From the NCBI GenBank assembly GCA_016180275.1, contig JACPBN010000041.1, positions 1 to 38,657 on the forward strand: DNA of 38,657 nucleotides, read 5' to 3'. The translations under genes were made by a program, and so were the position numbers. This DNA is from Candidatus Woesearchaeota archaeon. Lineage in GTDB: Archaea; Nanobdellota; Nanobdellia; Woesearchaeales; UBA10200. Shown piece by piece: positions 7,288 to 16,779 of the stretch; within the stretch, counting starts at the first letter, position 1; each line of letters opens with the position of its first letter. Below the pieces are notes generated by a model. That model did not search any database and had not been told where the DNA came from. It was given only the letters and a program-made list of their open reading frames with translations.

Positions 7288-8256
7288 ATGAAACAAATGA
7301 ATTATAAAAAGAAAGGATGCAAATGTATTGGTGCATTGCAATTAGATGATCCTTTTCCAATGCGCATGCTGAAGATTGAAAAAATTGTGCAGGAAAATTC
7401 AAACGTCAAAAATTTCTTCTTTAACCATAAACTAAATTCAAAGCCAGGGCAGTTTGTGATGATTTGGCTGCCTGATTGCGGAGAGAAGCCAATGTCAATT
7501 GCGCAGGATTTTGGAGAGGGCTTTTCATTGGCAATTGCTGCTATAGGTAAAGTATCAAGTACAATTTGTTGCGCAAAAGTCGGAGATTATGTCGGCATTC
7601 GAGGGCCATTAGGAACCTGCTTTAGCTTAGCAGATACAAACAAAAAAATTGAAAATAAAAATAATAACCAAAAGAACAAAGATGTAAATCTGGTGAAAAG
7701 CATTGCCTTAGTAGGCGGTGGCTATGGCGCAGGCCCTATGGCTTCTTTAGCAGAGCTTGCGATAAAAAAAGGATTAAAGCCGGAAAATATCCATTACATT
7801 GTTGGCGCGAGAACTAAAGATCTGTTATTATTCCACAAAAGATTAGAGGGTACAGGAGTTAACATTCATGTTACAACAGATGACGGAAGCTATGGTATAA
7901 AAGGAAGAGTTACCGGTGCTTTAAACAATATAATAAAAGAAAGTAAAGATAATATCAAAAAAAATGATAAAAATAAAACTAAGGATAAAAACAAGATTGA
8001 TAAAATCTATACTGTAGGCCCTGAATTAATGATGAAAGCAGTGTATGATGTTGCCGTAAGGGAGAATATTGATTGCGAAATAAGCTTAGAGAGATACAGC
8101 AAATGCGGCATTGGTGTTTGTGGAAGCTGTGCAGTAGATCCAACTGGAGAAAGAATGTGCATTGAGGGGCCTATCATTGGCAAAGAAAAGATTGCAAAGA
8201 TAACAGAGTTTGGAAGATATCATAGGGATGCAAGCGGGAATAAAATAAGGTATTAA
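7288..8256 (+). CDS. pyrK: Dihydroorotate dehydrogenase electron transfer subunit
   Basis: FAD/NAD domain (KPGQFVMIWLP, VGGGYGAGPMASLAE) and 2Fe-2S cysteines CGIGVCGSCAVDPTGERMC; adjacent to pyrD. Confidence 0.9.
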   Translation: MKQMNYKKKGCKCIGALQLDDPFPMRMLKIEKIVQENSNVKNFFFNHKLNSKPGQFVMIWLPDCGEKPMSIAQDFGEGFSLAIAAIGKVSSTICCAKVGDYVGIRGPLGTCFSLADTNKKIENKNNNQKNKDVNLVKSIALVGGGYGAGPMASLAELAIKKGLKPENIHYIVGARTKDLLLFHKRLEGTGVNIHVTTDDGSYGIKGRVTGALNNIIKESKDNIKKNDKNKTKDKNKIDKIYTVGPELMMKAVYDVAVRENIDCEISLERYSKCGIGVCGSCAVDPTGERMCIEGPIIGKEKIAKITEFGRYHRDASGNKIRY

Positions 8257-8317
8257 TTTTTATTATTTAGTCAATCAATATAATAAGCTGAATTTCAAAG
8301 AGCTGTTGTTACATATA

Positions 8318-8331
8318 ATTTACGCGTAAAT
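8318..8331. repeat. 14-bp perfect palindrome ATTTACGCGTAAAT upstream of pyrC
   Basis: Read directly in the pyrK-pyrC gap. Confidence 0.6.
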
Positions 8332-8368
8332 AAACTTGAAACCCAATAAAAACAGAATATTGAATGAT

Positions 8369-9811
8369 ATGAGACTCCTCATTAAAAACGCAACAATATT
8401 TGAGAAAAACAAGCCATTGCAGACAGACATTCTGATAGAGGACGGAGTTATTGCTAAGATTGAGCCTAATATAAATCTAAAAGCTGATAAAAGTAAAGCA
8501 GATAAAAATAAAAATACAAAAGGAAATAATATAATTAAGACAATCGATGCAACTGGCTTAACAGCTCTGCCAGGCATGATTGACCTGCATGTTCATTGCA
8601 GAGAACCAGGAGCAACACATAAAGAGGATTTTTTAACTGCAAGCCATGCTGCTGTTGCAGGCGGCATTACAACATTCTTTGATATGCCCAATAATTCACC
8701 ACCTACATCAACACTTGCAGCGCTTGAAGAAAAGAGAAACTTGGCAAAAAAATCTGTTGTAAATTATGGTTTTAATTTTGGATTAGTAAAAACTAGTGAG
8801 GCTATTGCGACAAATGACCTAAAGTCAGATAAGAAAATACAGCATAAAAAAAGTAAAAAATCTAAAGGAAAGAAAGCAAGTGCAGATGCTAAAACAGATA
8901 AAATCTCAAAAGGAAAGATAACTTATAACCTTGAAGAAGCAAAGGAATCCCAAAAATATAAATGCGTAAAAGCCGTGAAAGTTTATCTTGGCCAGACAAC
9001 TGGCAACCTTATGATTGATGACTTAAAGGTTCTTGAGCATTTATTCCTGACAACAAAGATGGTGATGCTCCATATAGAGGATGATAAACTTGAGGAAGTT
9101 CTTGAGCTGTTCAGCAATTACTGCAAAAAAAACACCTCAAGCAAGACTATGCTTTATATCTGCCATGTTAATTCTAAGAAGATGGTTGAGCTGATCAAAA
9201 AATACAAGAAGCAAAAGCATATTGAAGACAGATTATTCTGCGAAGTTACGCCCCATCATCTTTTCCTGAACAATGAAGATGCAAAGATGCTTGGAAGGTT
9301 GGCATATGTAAAACCATTAATTTTGACAAAAGACGACCAGAAAGCTCTCTGGCGAGCACTGGAAGATGGCACGATTGATGTAATAGCAACAGACCATGCT
9401 CCGCATACACTAGAAGAAAAAAATAACCCAGATATTACGAAAGTTCCTGCAGGAATGCCGGGATTGGAAACTGCCTTGCCATTATTACTCAATGCAGTGC
9501 ACGAAGGACAATTAACGGTTAATGACATTACAAAATTATATTCAACAAATCCTGCAAAAATATTCGGATTAAAGAAGAAAGGAAGATTAAAAGAGGGCTT
9601 TGATGCAGATATTGTGCTTGTGCAGCAGAAACTGAAGAAAAGAATTATAAATGATAACCTGTTAACAAAGTGCAAATGGAATGCATTCAGCAATAAAGAA
9701 TTGTTTGGAGTTCCGGTATATACCCTAGTCAATGGCAATTTAGCCTATGAGTATGATAAATTTACAGATAAGAAGACTTTGCATGATATTCAAGGAAGAG
9801 AAATAGAATAG
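8369..9811 (+). CDS. pyrC: Dihydroorotase
   Basis: GLTALPGMIDLHVHCREPG, FFDMPNNSPPT, DVIATDHAPHTLEEK, GMPGLETALPLLL. Confidence 0.92.
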   Translation: MRLLIKNATIFEKNKPLQTDILIEDGVIAKIEPNINLKADKSKADKNKNTKGNNIIKTIDATGLTALPGMIDLHVHCREPGATHKEDFLTASHAAVAGGITTFFDMPNNSPPTSTLAALEEKRNLAKKSVVNYGFNFGLVKTSEAIATNDLKSDKKIQHKKSKKSKGKKASADAKTDKISKGKITYNLEEAKESQKYKCVKAVKVYLGQTTGNLMIDDLKVLEHLFLTTKMVMLHIEDDKLEEVLELFSNYCKKNTSSKTMLYICHVNSKKMVELIKKYKKQKHIEDRLFCEVTPHHLFLNNEDAKMLGRLAYVKPLILTKDDQKALWRALEDGTIDVIATDHAPHTLEEKNNPDITKVPAGMPGLETALPLLLNAVHEGQLTVNDITKLYSTNPAKIFGLKKKGRLKEGFDADIVLVQQKLKKRIINDNLLTKCKWNAFSNKELFGVPVYTLVNGNLAYEYDKFTDKKTLHDIQGREIE

Positions 9812-9875
9812 ATAAAGAAAAGAAAGATATATTGAACAGATAAAGAACAATGATCCTTAAAGAGGCAGAATAACT

Positions 9876-10805
9876 ATGTTTTTCACAAAAAAAAATCCAT
9901 TAAAATGGCGCGACATAATAAGCATAAATGATCTGTCAAAAGATGACATTATCTATTTGCTTCAGCAGGCAGCAAAACTAGAAAGATACAATCCGAGAAT
10001 CATAACTGATAAAGTTATTGCATCATTATTCTTTGAGCCTAGCACAAGAACAAGATTAAGCTTTGATGCTGCTGTGAAGAGATTAGGCGGACAAGTAATT
10101 GGCTTTGATAATATTGAAACTACAAGCTTGAAGAAAGGCGAATCTTTCAAAGATACAATCAAGATGATTGAGCAGTATGCAGATGTCATTGTAATAAGGC
10201 ATCCTAAGGAAGGCTCTGCACAATTAGCTGCTGACATCTCCCATATTCCAGTAATAAATGCAGGTGATGGCTCTAATCAGCATCCAACCCAGACTTTAGT
10301 TGATTTATACACAATAAAAAAAGAGAAAGGAAAACTAGAAGGATTAACTGTTGGATTTTTGGGAGACTTGAAATTTGGAAGAACTGTGCATTCTCTTGCA
10401 AACGCGCTTGGCTTATTTGGAGTTAACATTGTTTTTATTGCGCCAAAAGGCTTAGAAATGCCTACTGAGTATCTGAAAGAACTTAATGAAAAAAATGTTA
10501 ATTACTCACAAACATCTGATCTATTATCTGTTGCGCAGAGCCTTGATGTTTTGTATGTAACAAGAATACAGGAAGAGAGATTCAAAAATAGAAAAGATTA
10601 CAAGAGAGTAGCCGGCAGCTATACAATAAACAAAGATTTGCTTGCAAATTTCAGGCAAGATGTATTAGTCATGCACCCATTGCCAAGATTAGAGGAAATT
10701 AATCAGGATGTTGATGATACCCAGAATCAGGGTTATTTCAAGCAGGCAGGAAATGCTGTTGCTGTCAGGAAAGCGATATTGGCAACTGTGTTGGGCAGAG
10801 TGTAA
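9876..10805 (+). CDS. pyrB: Aspartate carbamoyltransferase catalytic subunit
   Basis: FFEPSTRTRLSFDAAVKRLGG, VIRHPKEGSA, DGSNQHPTQTLVDLYTI, VMHPLPRLEEI. Confidence 0.95.
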   Translation: MFFTKKNPLKWRDIISINDLSKDDIIYLLQQAAKLERYNPRIITDKVIASLFFEPSTRTRLSFDAAVKRLGGQVIGFDNIETTSLKKGESFKDTIKMIEQYADVIVIRHPKEGSAQLAADISHIPVINAGDGSNQHPTQTLVDLYTIKKEKGKLEGLTVGFLGDLKFGRTVHSLANALGLFGVNIVFIAPKGLEMPTEYLKELNEKNVNYSQTSDLLSVAQSLDVLYVTRIQEERFKNRKDYKRVAGSYTINKDLLANFRQDVLVMHPLPRLEEINQDVDDTQNQGYFKQAGNAVAVRKAILATVLGRV

Positions 10806-10807
10806 TC

Positions 10808-11443
10808 ATGAACGGAAAAAAAGTTGCGGAAATCTTGCTGAAAGTCAAAGCAGTGACATTAAACCCCAGTAAGCCTTATACATATGCTTCTGGAATTAAA
10901 AGTCCAATTTACTGCGATAATAGGCTGTTAATTTCACATCCCGTCGAGAGAAAAATTATTGTTGATGCTTTTCTTGAACTAATTGAGCAGAATAATTTAA
11001 AGTTTGATGTTGTTGCAGGAACTTCAACTGCCGGCATTCCTTGGGCAGCATGGATTTCTTCTAAGCTGGATAAGCCAATGGTATACATCAGAGGAGAAGC
11101 AAAGATACATGGCAAAGGAAATCAGATTGAAGGAAAGATTCTTGCCGGACAGAAAGTAGTTGTTATAGAAGATCTAATCAGCACAGGCGGCAGCTCAAAA
11201 GCAGCAGTTGATTCTGTAATACAACAAGGAAATGAAGTCGTAGCATGTGTTGCGATTTTTACTTATGAAATGGAGAAAGCAAAGAAGGCATTTAGTGACT
11301 GCAAACTATTGACACTAACAAAATTCAGTACCTTGATAGATGTCGCACATAAGTCCAATTACATTGATGAAGAAGAGATGGCTAAAGTATTAGAGTGGAA
11401 CAAAGATCCAGAAAATTGGGCAAAGAAAATGGAGCTGGAATAA
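10808..11443 (+). CDS. pyrE: Orotate phosphoribosyltransferase
   Basis: TYASGIKSPIYCDNR, PRPP loop VVVIEDLISTGGSS. Confidence 0.93.
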   Translation: MNGKKVAEILLKVKAVTLNPSKPYTYASGIKSPIYCDNRLLISHPVERKIIVDAFLELIEQNNLKFDVVAGTSTAGIPWAAWISSKLDKPMVYIRGEAKIHGKGNQIEGKILAGQKVVVIEDLISTGGSSKAAVDSVIQQGNEVVACVAIFTYEMEKAKKAFSDCKLLTLTKFSTLIDVAHKSNYIDEEEMAKVLEWNKDPENWAKKMELE

Positions 11444-11444
11444 A

Positions 11445-12176
11445 ATGCCTGCAATGCATTCAGAAAGTAAAAACAATAAAGAAAAATTAGTTCTTGCGCT
11501 TGACGTAGAATCATTCAACGAAGCAAAGAAGATAGTTGATGAGCTGCATGATTATGTGGGAGTATTTAAAGTTGGCAAACAGCTTTTTACAAATGTTGGC
11601 CCAAAAATTGTTGAATATATCAATTCTAAGAAAGCAAAAGTTTTTCTTGACTTAAAATATCATGACATCCCAAATACAGCGCAGGGAGCCAGTAAAGCAG
11701 CTGCAGAGCTTGGCGTGTTTATGTTTAATGTGCATTGTGTCGGCGGCAGTGCAATGATGAAAGCAGCGATTGCTGGGGTAAAAAGTGCAGGAAAAACAAA
11801 TAAAGAGGTTAAAGTTCTTGGTGTAACTGTTTTGACAAGCATCAACGAAAATATTTTGCACGATGAAATTCATGTCAACGATATACTTGAAGATTATGTT
11901 GCACATTTAGCATTGCTAGCAAAAAATGCAGGATTGCAGGGAGTGGTCGCTTCACCTAAAGAAATAAAATTGATCAGAGAAGAATGCGGCAAAGATTTCA
12001 TAATCCTGACTCCAGGCGTTCGTCCTGAATGGGCATCTTCCAATGACCAAAAAAGAGTCATGACACCAAAAGAAGCAATTGACGCAGGAGCAGATTATAT
12101 CGTAGTCGGAAGGCCGATTTTGGCAGCAAAGGACAAAAAGGAAGCTGTGAAGAAGATACTGAAAGAGATTGGGTAA
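11445..12176 (+). CDS. pyrF: Orotidine 5'-phosphate decarboxylase
   Basis: LALDVESFNEAKKIV, VFLDLKYHDIPNT, LTPGVRPEW, GADYIVVGRPI. Confidence 0.93.
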   Translation: MPAMHSESKNNKEKLVLALDVESFNEAKKIVDELHDYVGVFKVGKQLFTNVGPKIVEYINSKKAKVFLDLKYHDIPNTAQGASKAAAELGVFMFNVHCVGGSAMMKAAIAGVKSAGKTNKEVKVLGVTVLTSINENILHDEIHVNDILEDYVAHLALLAKNAGLQGVVASPKEIKLIREECGKDFIILTPGVRPEWASSNDQKRVMTPKEAIDAGADYIVVGRPILAAKDKKEAVKKILKEIG

Positions 12177-12257
12177 ATTGGATAAATACGTTTAGATTTA
12201 TAATTAAATTATTTAAATTAAAGCATACTGCCATAAAATTACAATGAACAGAAAATA

Positions 12258-12440
12258 CTACTTCATCCTAACCTGTAATGCTACGCTTCTTTCAATATCT
12301 GTGAATAGGTTAGTTCCTGCATAGCCGCAGTCATCGCATTCGCTGATCATCCTTGCTAGCTGTATATTAAATTTTATGTGGTTGGTTACACTATTGCAAT
12401 AAGGGCACTGTTTTACATATTGCTTGTCCATCGCTGACAC
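12258..12440 (-). CDS. Small zinc-ribbon protein
   Basis: 60 aa with CPYC...CDDC. Confidence 0.6.
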   Translation of the reverse strand: MSAMDKQYVKQCPYCNSVTNHIKFNIQLARMISECDDCGYAGTNLFTDIERSVALQVRMK

Positions 12441-12634
12441 CTCTTTTTTACTCTTGTTTTTCCTGTTAGCTATCTTTGCTTTGACGGTTTTATATTTGTT
12501 TCTTGAGATATTGTATTTTTTAGTAATAAGTCGATTTTATGATTTTTTCGTCATTTTTTCTCAAATTTGGATTTTTGACATAAAATATGTCATTTTGTTA
12601 AAAGTGAAGGGATTATCCTTATCTAGTATATAAT

Positions 12635-12715
12635 AGAGTATACTAGTATATAAATATTGTGTATGTACAGCTAAGTAGTGACCTTAAAGAGTGGAATAGT
12701 ATACCAGTATACTCT
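12635..12715. repeat. Inverted pair of AGAGTATACTRGTATA elements
   Basis: 12635 AGAGTATACTAGTATATA and 12696-12715 ATAGTATACCAGTATACTCT, near-perfect reverse complements over ~16 nt. Confidence 0.5.
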
Positions 12716-12817
12716 GTAAGAGTAATGAATAAGTTATATATTGCCTATAATGAAGTTTTATTTGATTTATAACAACTATAGCTAGTATATTCGATAGGTT
12801 TAAATATTAATATACCT

Positions 12818-12847
12818 TTTACTATATTAATATATTAGTATAGTAAA
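12818..12847. repeat. Inverted repeat TTTACTATA-(12)-TATAGTAAA
   Basis: Perfect 9-bp arms in the long gap before the MFS gene. Confidence 0.5.
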
Positions 12848-12981
12848 TAGTATACAGACGAATAAAAATAGACTTAACTAGATAGATGCATAGAGATAGA
12901 ATATAGCACTAAGAATTCATTAATGATAACAAGATTAAGTAGTAAAGATAATAGTAAACAGTGACAATACAGTGACCCAGT

Positions 12982-14652
12982 TTGGGGGTAGTAAGAATGC
13001 GCAGTGACAACAAGAGCAATGCTAATAACATAGTGAATACTAAAATCACTCGAACAAATACTCAAACTACAGATAAGCCTAACAAACAGGCTAACGAACA
13101 GAATAAGGAACAGAATAATCAAAGCCATAAAGCAAATTCTTCAGAGCATGCATTAAATGAATCTGCGATAAAGACCCAGATGCGAAACTCTGTCTTAGAA
13201 GGAAATGCCTTTGCTGTGATGGCAGGCTTTACACAAGCATATCTTTCGCCTTTTGCCATTGCATTAAATGCGCCATTGGAAATAGTTGCATTTGTAACAG
13301 CAATCCCTGAGTTTCTTGGCTCAATTGTGCAGTTAGCGACAATAAGAATTTTGAAAACATTTGAGAACAGAAAGTTTTTGATAATCAGCTTGGCATTCCT
13401 GCAAGCATTTTTATGGCTGCCGATCTTGCTCCTCCCATATTTCAACTTCAGCAAGAGCAACTATATTTTATTGATTGCAATAGCTTCCTTTAGCGGCATA
13501 TGCAGCGCATTGCTAAACCCTTTATGGAACAGCTGGATAGGGGAGATTGTTCCAGAAAATACACGTGGTAGATATTTTTCACAGAGAACAAAGATAATCG
13601 GCACTACTACTTTTGCTGCAACCATAATCGCCGGCTTGATACTGGCACATTTTAAAACAAACATATTTTTTGGTTTTGCGATTTTGTTTGGGACAGCATT
13701 TTTCGCAAGAGCCCTCTCGGCTTTATTATTCACTAAGATAATCGATGCTGATTATAATAGAGAGGAGATCAAGCAATTTCCATTTATTGACTTCATAAAA
13801 AATATCTACAAACGAAACTACAGCAGATTTGTGCTGAAGGTTGCTTTGATAAGATTTGCAACAAACATAGCTACCCCTCTTTATGCGATATACATGCTCC
13901 GTGAACTTAATTTTTCGCATATTGAGTTTATGGCAGTAATTGCTGCACCTATATTGGCAAGCTATATATTTTTACCGTTATGGGGAAAGATCAATGACAA
14001 ATTTGGAAGTAAAAACACGATGTATTTTAGCGGATTAGCACTGCCTGCTGGATGCTTATTCTGGCTATTTTTTTCATCTCCTACTGCATTGTTCATAGTG
14101 GAGTTTGTAAAAGGCGCAATATTTGCAGGATTCAACATTGCAGTATCTAATTTCATTTTTGATTCAACTACAAAACAGAAGAGGATATGCTGCTTGAGTT
14201 ATTATAATTTTATCGTAGGAATTGCATTATTCCTTGGAGCATTAGTCGGGATAGGAATAGCAAATGGTGAATATAAAATATTTGGCTCAACAATTTTGCT
14301 GGCTTTTGTGATTAGTGCGGTTGTCAGAATTATAACTGTGCTTGTTTTACCTTTAAAGATAGACGAGACAAGGCTTGTTGAAGTTAATTTTACCAAGTCA
14401 TTTTTCAGGAGATTTGTCACAATTGAGCCAGGCCATGGATTAGTGTATGAGACAGTCTCAAGCGCTGATAGAAATAAAGATGGCAAAAACAACAGCCATT
14501 TGCATGAGAAAGAGATAACTGAGCTTATGCATTACACCAAGCAAAAGCCACAATACCTGCCAAAGGAGAATTACCTTTACCATAATAAGCACGAACAGGA
14601 ATATTTTGTCAACAAATTCAGGCAACGCATGATAGCAGCTGCTGAAAGATAG
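12982..14652 (+). CDS. MFS-type transporter with N/Q/T-rich N-terminal tail
   Basis: About 12 hydrophobic segments; NTRGRYFSQRTKIIG and LWGKINDKFGSKNTMY (MFS loop motif). Confidence 0.75.
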   Translation: MGVVRMRSDNKSNANNIVNTKITRTNTQTTDKPNKQANEQNKEQNNQSHKANSSEHALNESAIKTQMRNSVLEGNAFAVMAGFTQAYLSPFAIALNAPLEIVAFVTAIPEFLGSIVQLATIRILKTFENRKFLIISLAFLQAFLWLPILLLPYFNFSKSNYILLIAIASFSGICSALLNPLWNSWIGEIVPENTRGRYFSQRTKIIGTTTFAATIIAGLILAHFKTNIFFGFAILFGTAFFARALSALLFTKIIDADYNREEIKQFPFIDFIKNIYKRNYSRFVLKVALIRFATNIATPLYAIYMLRELNFSHIEFMAVIAAPILASYIFLPLWGKINDKFGSKNTMYFSGLALPAGCLFWLFFSSPTALFIVEFVKGAIFAGFNIAVSNFIFDSTTKQKRICCLSYYNFIVGIALFLGALVGIGIANGEYKIFGSTILLAFVISAVVRIITVLVLPLKIDETRLVEVNFTKSFFRRFVTIEPGHGLVYETVSSADRNKDGKNNSHLHEKEITELMHYTKQKPQYLPKENYLYHNKHEQEYFVNKFRQRMIAAAER

Positions 14653-14689
14653 AAATAAGAAATACCTAGAAATAAGAGGCCCTAAGAAA

Positions 14690-16501
14690 ATGGAAGCAAT
14701 ATTATATGATATTGGACTTATAATAATAGTTTCAACCTTGATAGGCTTTGTAATAAAGTTTTTCAAGCAGCCGATGATATTTGGGTACATGCTTGCAGGC
14801 TTAATTCTTGGGCCGCATATAATGGGGAAAATTGTGAGCCAGGACACCATATTAGGATTATCTGAACTTGGCATCACATTCCTGCTTTTTATTGTAGGGT
14901 TGGAATTCAACTTAAAGAAGCTAAAGGAAGTTTCCAGTGTTGTATTTTTTGGAGGCAGTATACAGGTAGCTGCAACCACGGCAGCTGGAATCTTAATCAG
15001 CTTATGGTTGGGCTTTAAATTTATTGAGGCAACATACTTCGGATTAATAATTGCATTGAGCAGTACTCTTGTCGTCGTAAAATGGCTTGCAGACAAGAAA
15101 GAGATTGACACTTTGCATGGAAGGATAGCCATAGGAATATTGATCATCCAAGATATAGTAGCAATAATTGCACTGACATTCTTCAGCAACATAAACAACT
15201 TTAGCTTTGCAGGCCTTGGAATTGCCATGTTAAAGGGAATTGTTTTAGTTTTGAGCGCATATATATTAAACAGGCCATTGCAGAAGATATTTGCATTTGC
15301 TTCAAAATTTGGAGAGCTTTTGTTCATCTCCTCACTCTCTCTCTGCTTTATATTTGCATTCATTGCACAGTATTTAGGATTCTCGATATCGATAGGCGCA
15401 TTCATTGCAGGCATAATGATCGCTAACCTGCCATACAGCTTAGAGTTGATAGGAAAAATAAAGTCAATTGCAAATTTTTTCACTGTGTTATTTTTTGCAT
15501 CACTTGGATTGCAGCTTTCAATCCCATCAATCTCAAAGATAGTTGTGCCTGTCATAGTAATGTTAGCTGTAGTCTTGATTATCAAGCCATTGATTACAAT
15601 ATTTGCTGTAAAGATATTTGGATATAAAAGCAAGACTGCATTCTTATCTGGAGTCTCACTTGCGCAGACAAGCGAGTTTTCATTAATAATTGCAGCTTTA
15701 GGAGTTGCACAAGGTCATATTTCGCAGGAGATATTTGCAATGACAATTTTATTGGCTGTTATAACAATAGGCGCATCCTCATATTTGATTAAGTATGGCA
15801 ACCTCATCTATTATAAGATAGGTAAATATATATTCCTAAATGAAAGGATGCATGCTACGAAGCATGAAGAAACTGAAGAACATTCAGGCGAAAAAATCAG
15901 TTCAGACATTATAATATTTGGGTATGAAGGAGTTGACCATGGCTTGTTAGAGCGCTTTAAAGCAATGAAAAAATCCATAACTGTGGTTGACCTTGAGCCA
16001 GATGTTATAAGAAGATTGAAATCAACAAGCATTTGCTGCATTTATGGTGATCCTAGTGAGTTTGAGATAATAAATAAGTTAGCGCTTGAGAATTCTGAGG
16101 TAATTATATCTACAGTACATGATGTAGTAAGCAATCTGCATTTAATAAAAAAGACAAGAGAAGTAAATAAAAAAGCAATAATAATATCTGCTGCAAATAG
16201 AATAAAGGAATCTCTTGAATTATATGAAGCAGGCGCTGATTATGTCGTTCTGCCGCACTTATTGGGAGAGAGTCAGGTAAGTGTTGTGGTTGAAAACTTC
16301 AGCAAGGATATCAATACATTAATTGCGCAGAAATTAAAGCATATAGATGAGCTTAAAAAGAGAGAAGAGCTGCAAAAGCAAGCGCAGGAATTCAGCAAAG
16401 ACAGTTTCATGGACATTGACAGGTTTATTGGAATGATGAGCGCGCCGATTAAAAGGAAGAATGGGACTGCAGAGAAGCAAGTTAATAGCGAGAAGATATA
16501 G
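14690..16501 (+). CDS. Kef-type cation/H+ antiporter with TrkA-N (RCK) domain
   Basis: LAGLILGPHIMGKI, LGITFLLFIVGLEFN, ALSSTLVVVKWLADK; C-terminal DIIIFGYEGVDHGLLERFK..VVDLEPDVI..YGDPSEFEI. Confidence 0.9.
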   Translation: MEAILYDIGLIIIVSTLIGFVIKFFKQPMIFGYMLAGLILGPHIMGKIVSQDTILGLSELGITFLLFIVGLEFNLKKLKEVSSVVFFGGSIQVAATTAAGILISLWLGFKFIEATYFGLIIALSSTLVVVKWLADKKEIDTLHGRIAIGILIIQDIVAIIALTFFSNINNFSFAGLGIAMLKGIVLVLSAYILNRPLQKIFAFASKFGELLFISSLSLCFIFAFIAQYLGFSISIGAFIAGIMIANLPYSLELIGKIKSIANFFTVLFFASLGLQLSIPSISKIVVPVIVMLAVVLIIKPLITIFAVKIFGYKSKTAFLSGVSLAQTSEFSLIIAALGVAQGHISQEIFAMTILLAVITIGASSYLIKYGNLIYYKIGKYIFLNERMHATKHEETEEHSGEKISSDIIIFGYEGVDHGLLERFKAMKKSITVVDLEPDVIRRLKSTSICCIYGDPSEFEIINKLALENSEVIISTVHDVVSNLHLIKKTREVNKKAIIISAANRIKESLELYEAGADYVVLPHLLGESQVSVVVENFSKDINTLIAQKLKHIDELKKREELQKQAQEFSKDSFMDIDRFIGMMSAPIKRKNGTAEKQVNSEKI

Positions 16502-16563
16502 AAAGGTTTATCTAACCGAAAAGATTATAAGTTATACTATCCAGATATCCTAACGAGAGCCCT

Positions 16564-16710
16564 ATGAAAAAAGCAAATATAATGGAATGTGCAGGCTTAT
16601 GGTCGCATATCAGCGATAAGGAAGCGAAAGAGATGAAAAGAGATATAGAAGAGATAGGCAAGAATATCACTCACTCAGTTCTTAAGAGGACAAGAACTAT
16701 GAATTATTAA
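16564..16710 (+). CDS. Small VapB-like orphan antitoxin candidate (48 aa)
   Basis: MKKANIMECAGLWSHISDKEAKEMKRDIEEIGKNITHSVLKRTRTMNY; no PIN ORF follows. Confidence 0.4.
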   Translation: MKKANIMECAGLWSHISDKEAKEMKRDIEEIGKNITHSVLKRTRTMNY

Positions 16711-16779
16711 TACCAGAAAAACCTCTAAACTACATTTTCTCCAGCAAAATTTTTAAACCTGCAAAAATCCATAGTTATT

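Noticed and set aside
12600-12860. Possible CRISPR-like repeat array
   Set aside because: Repeats are short, irregular and AT-palindromic, with no constant spacer length and no cas genes.
14458-15633. 391 aa minus-strand ORF
   Set aside because: Antisense shadow of the Kef antiporter; no recognisable motifs.
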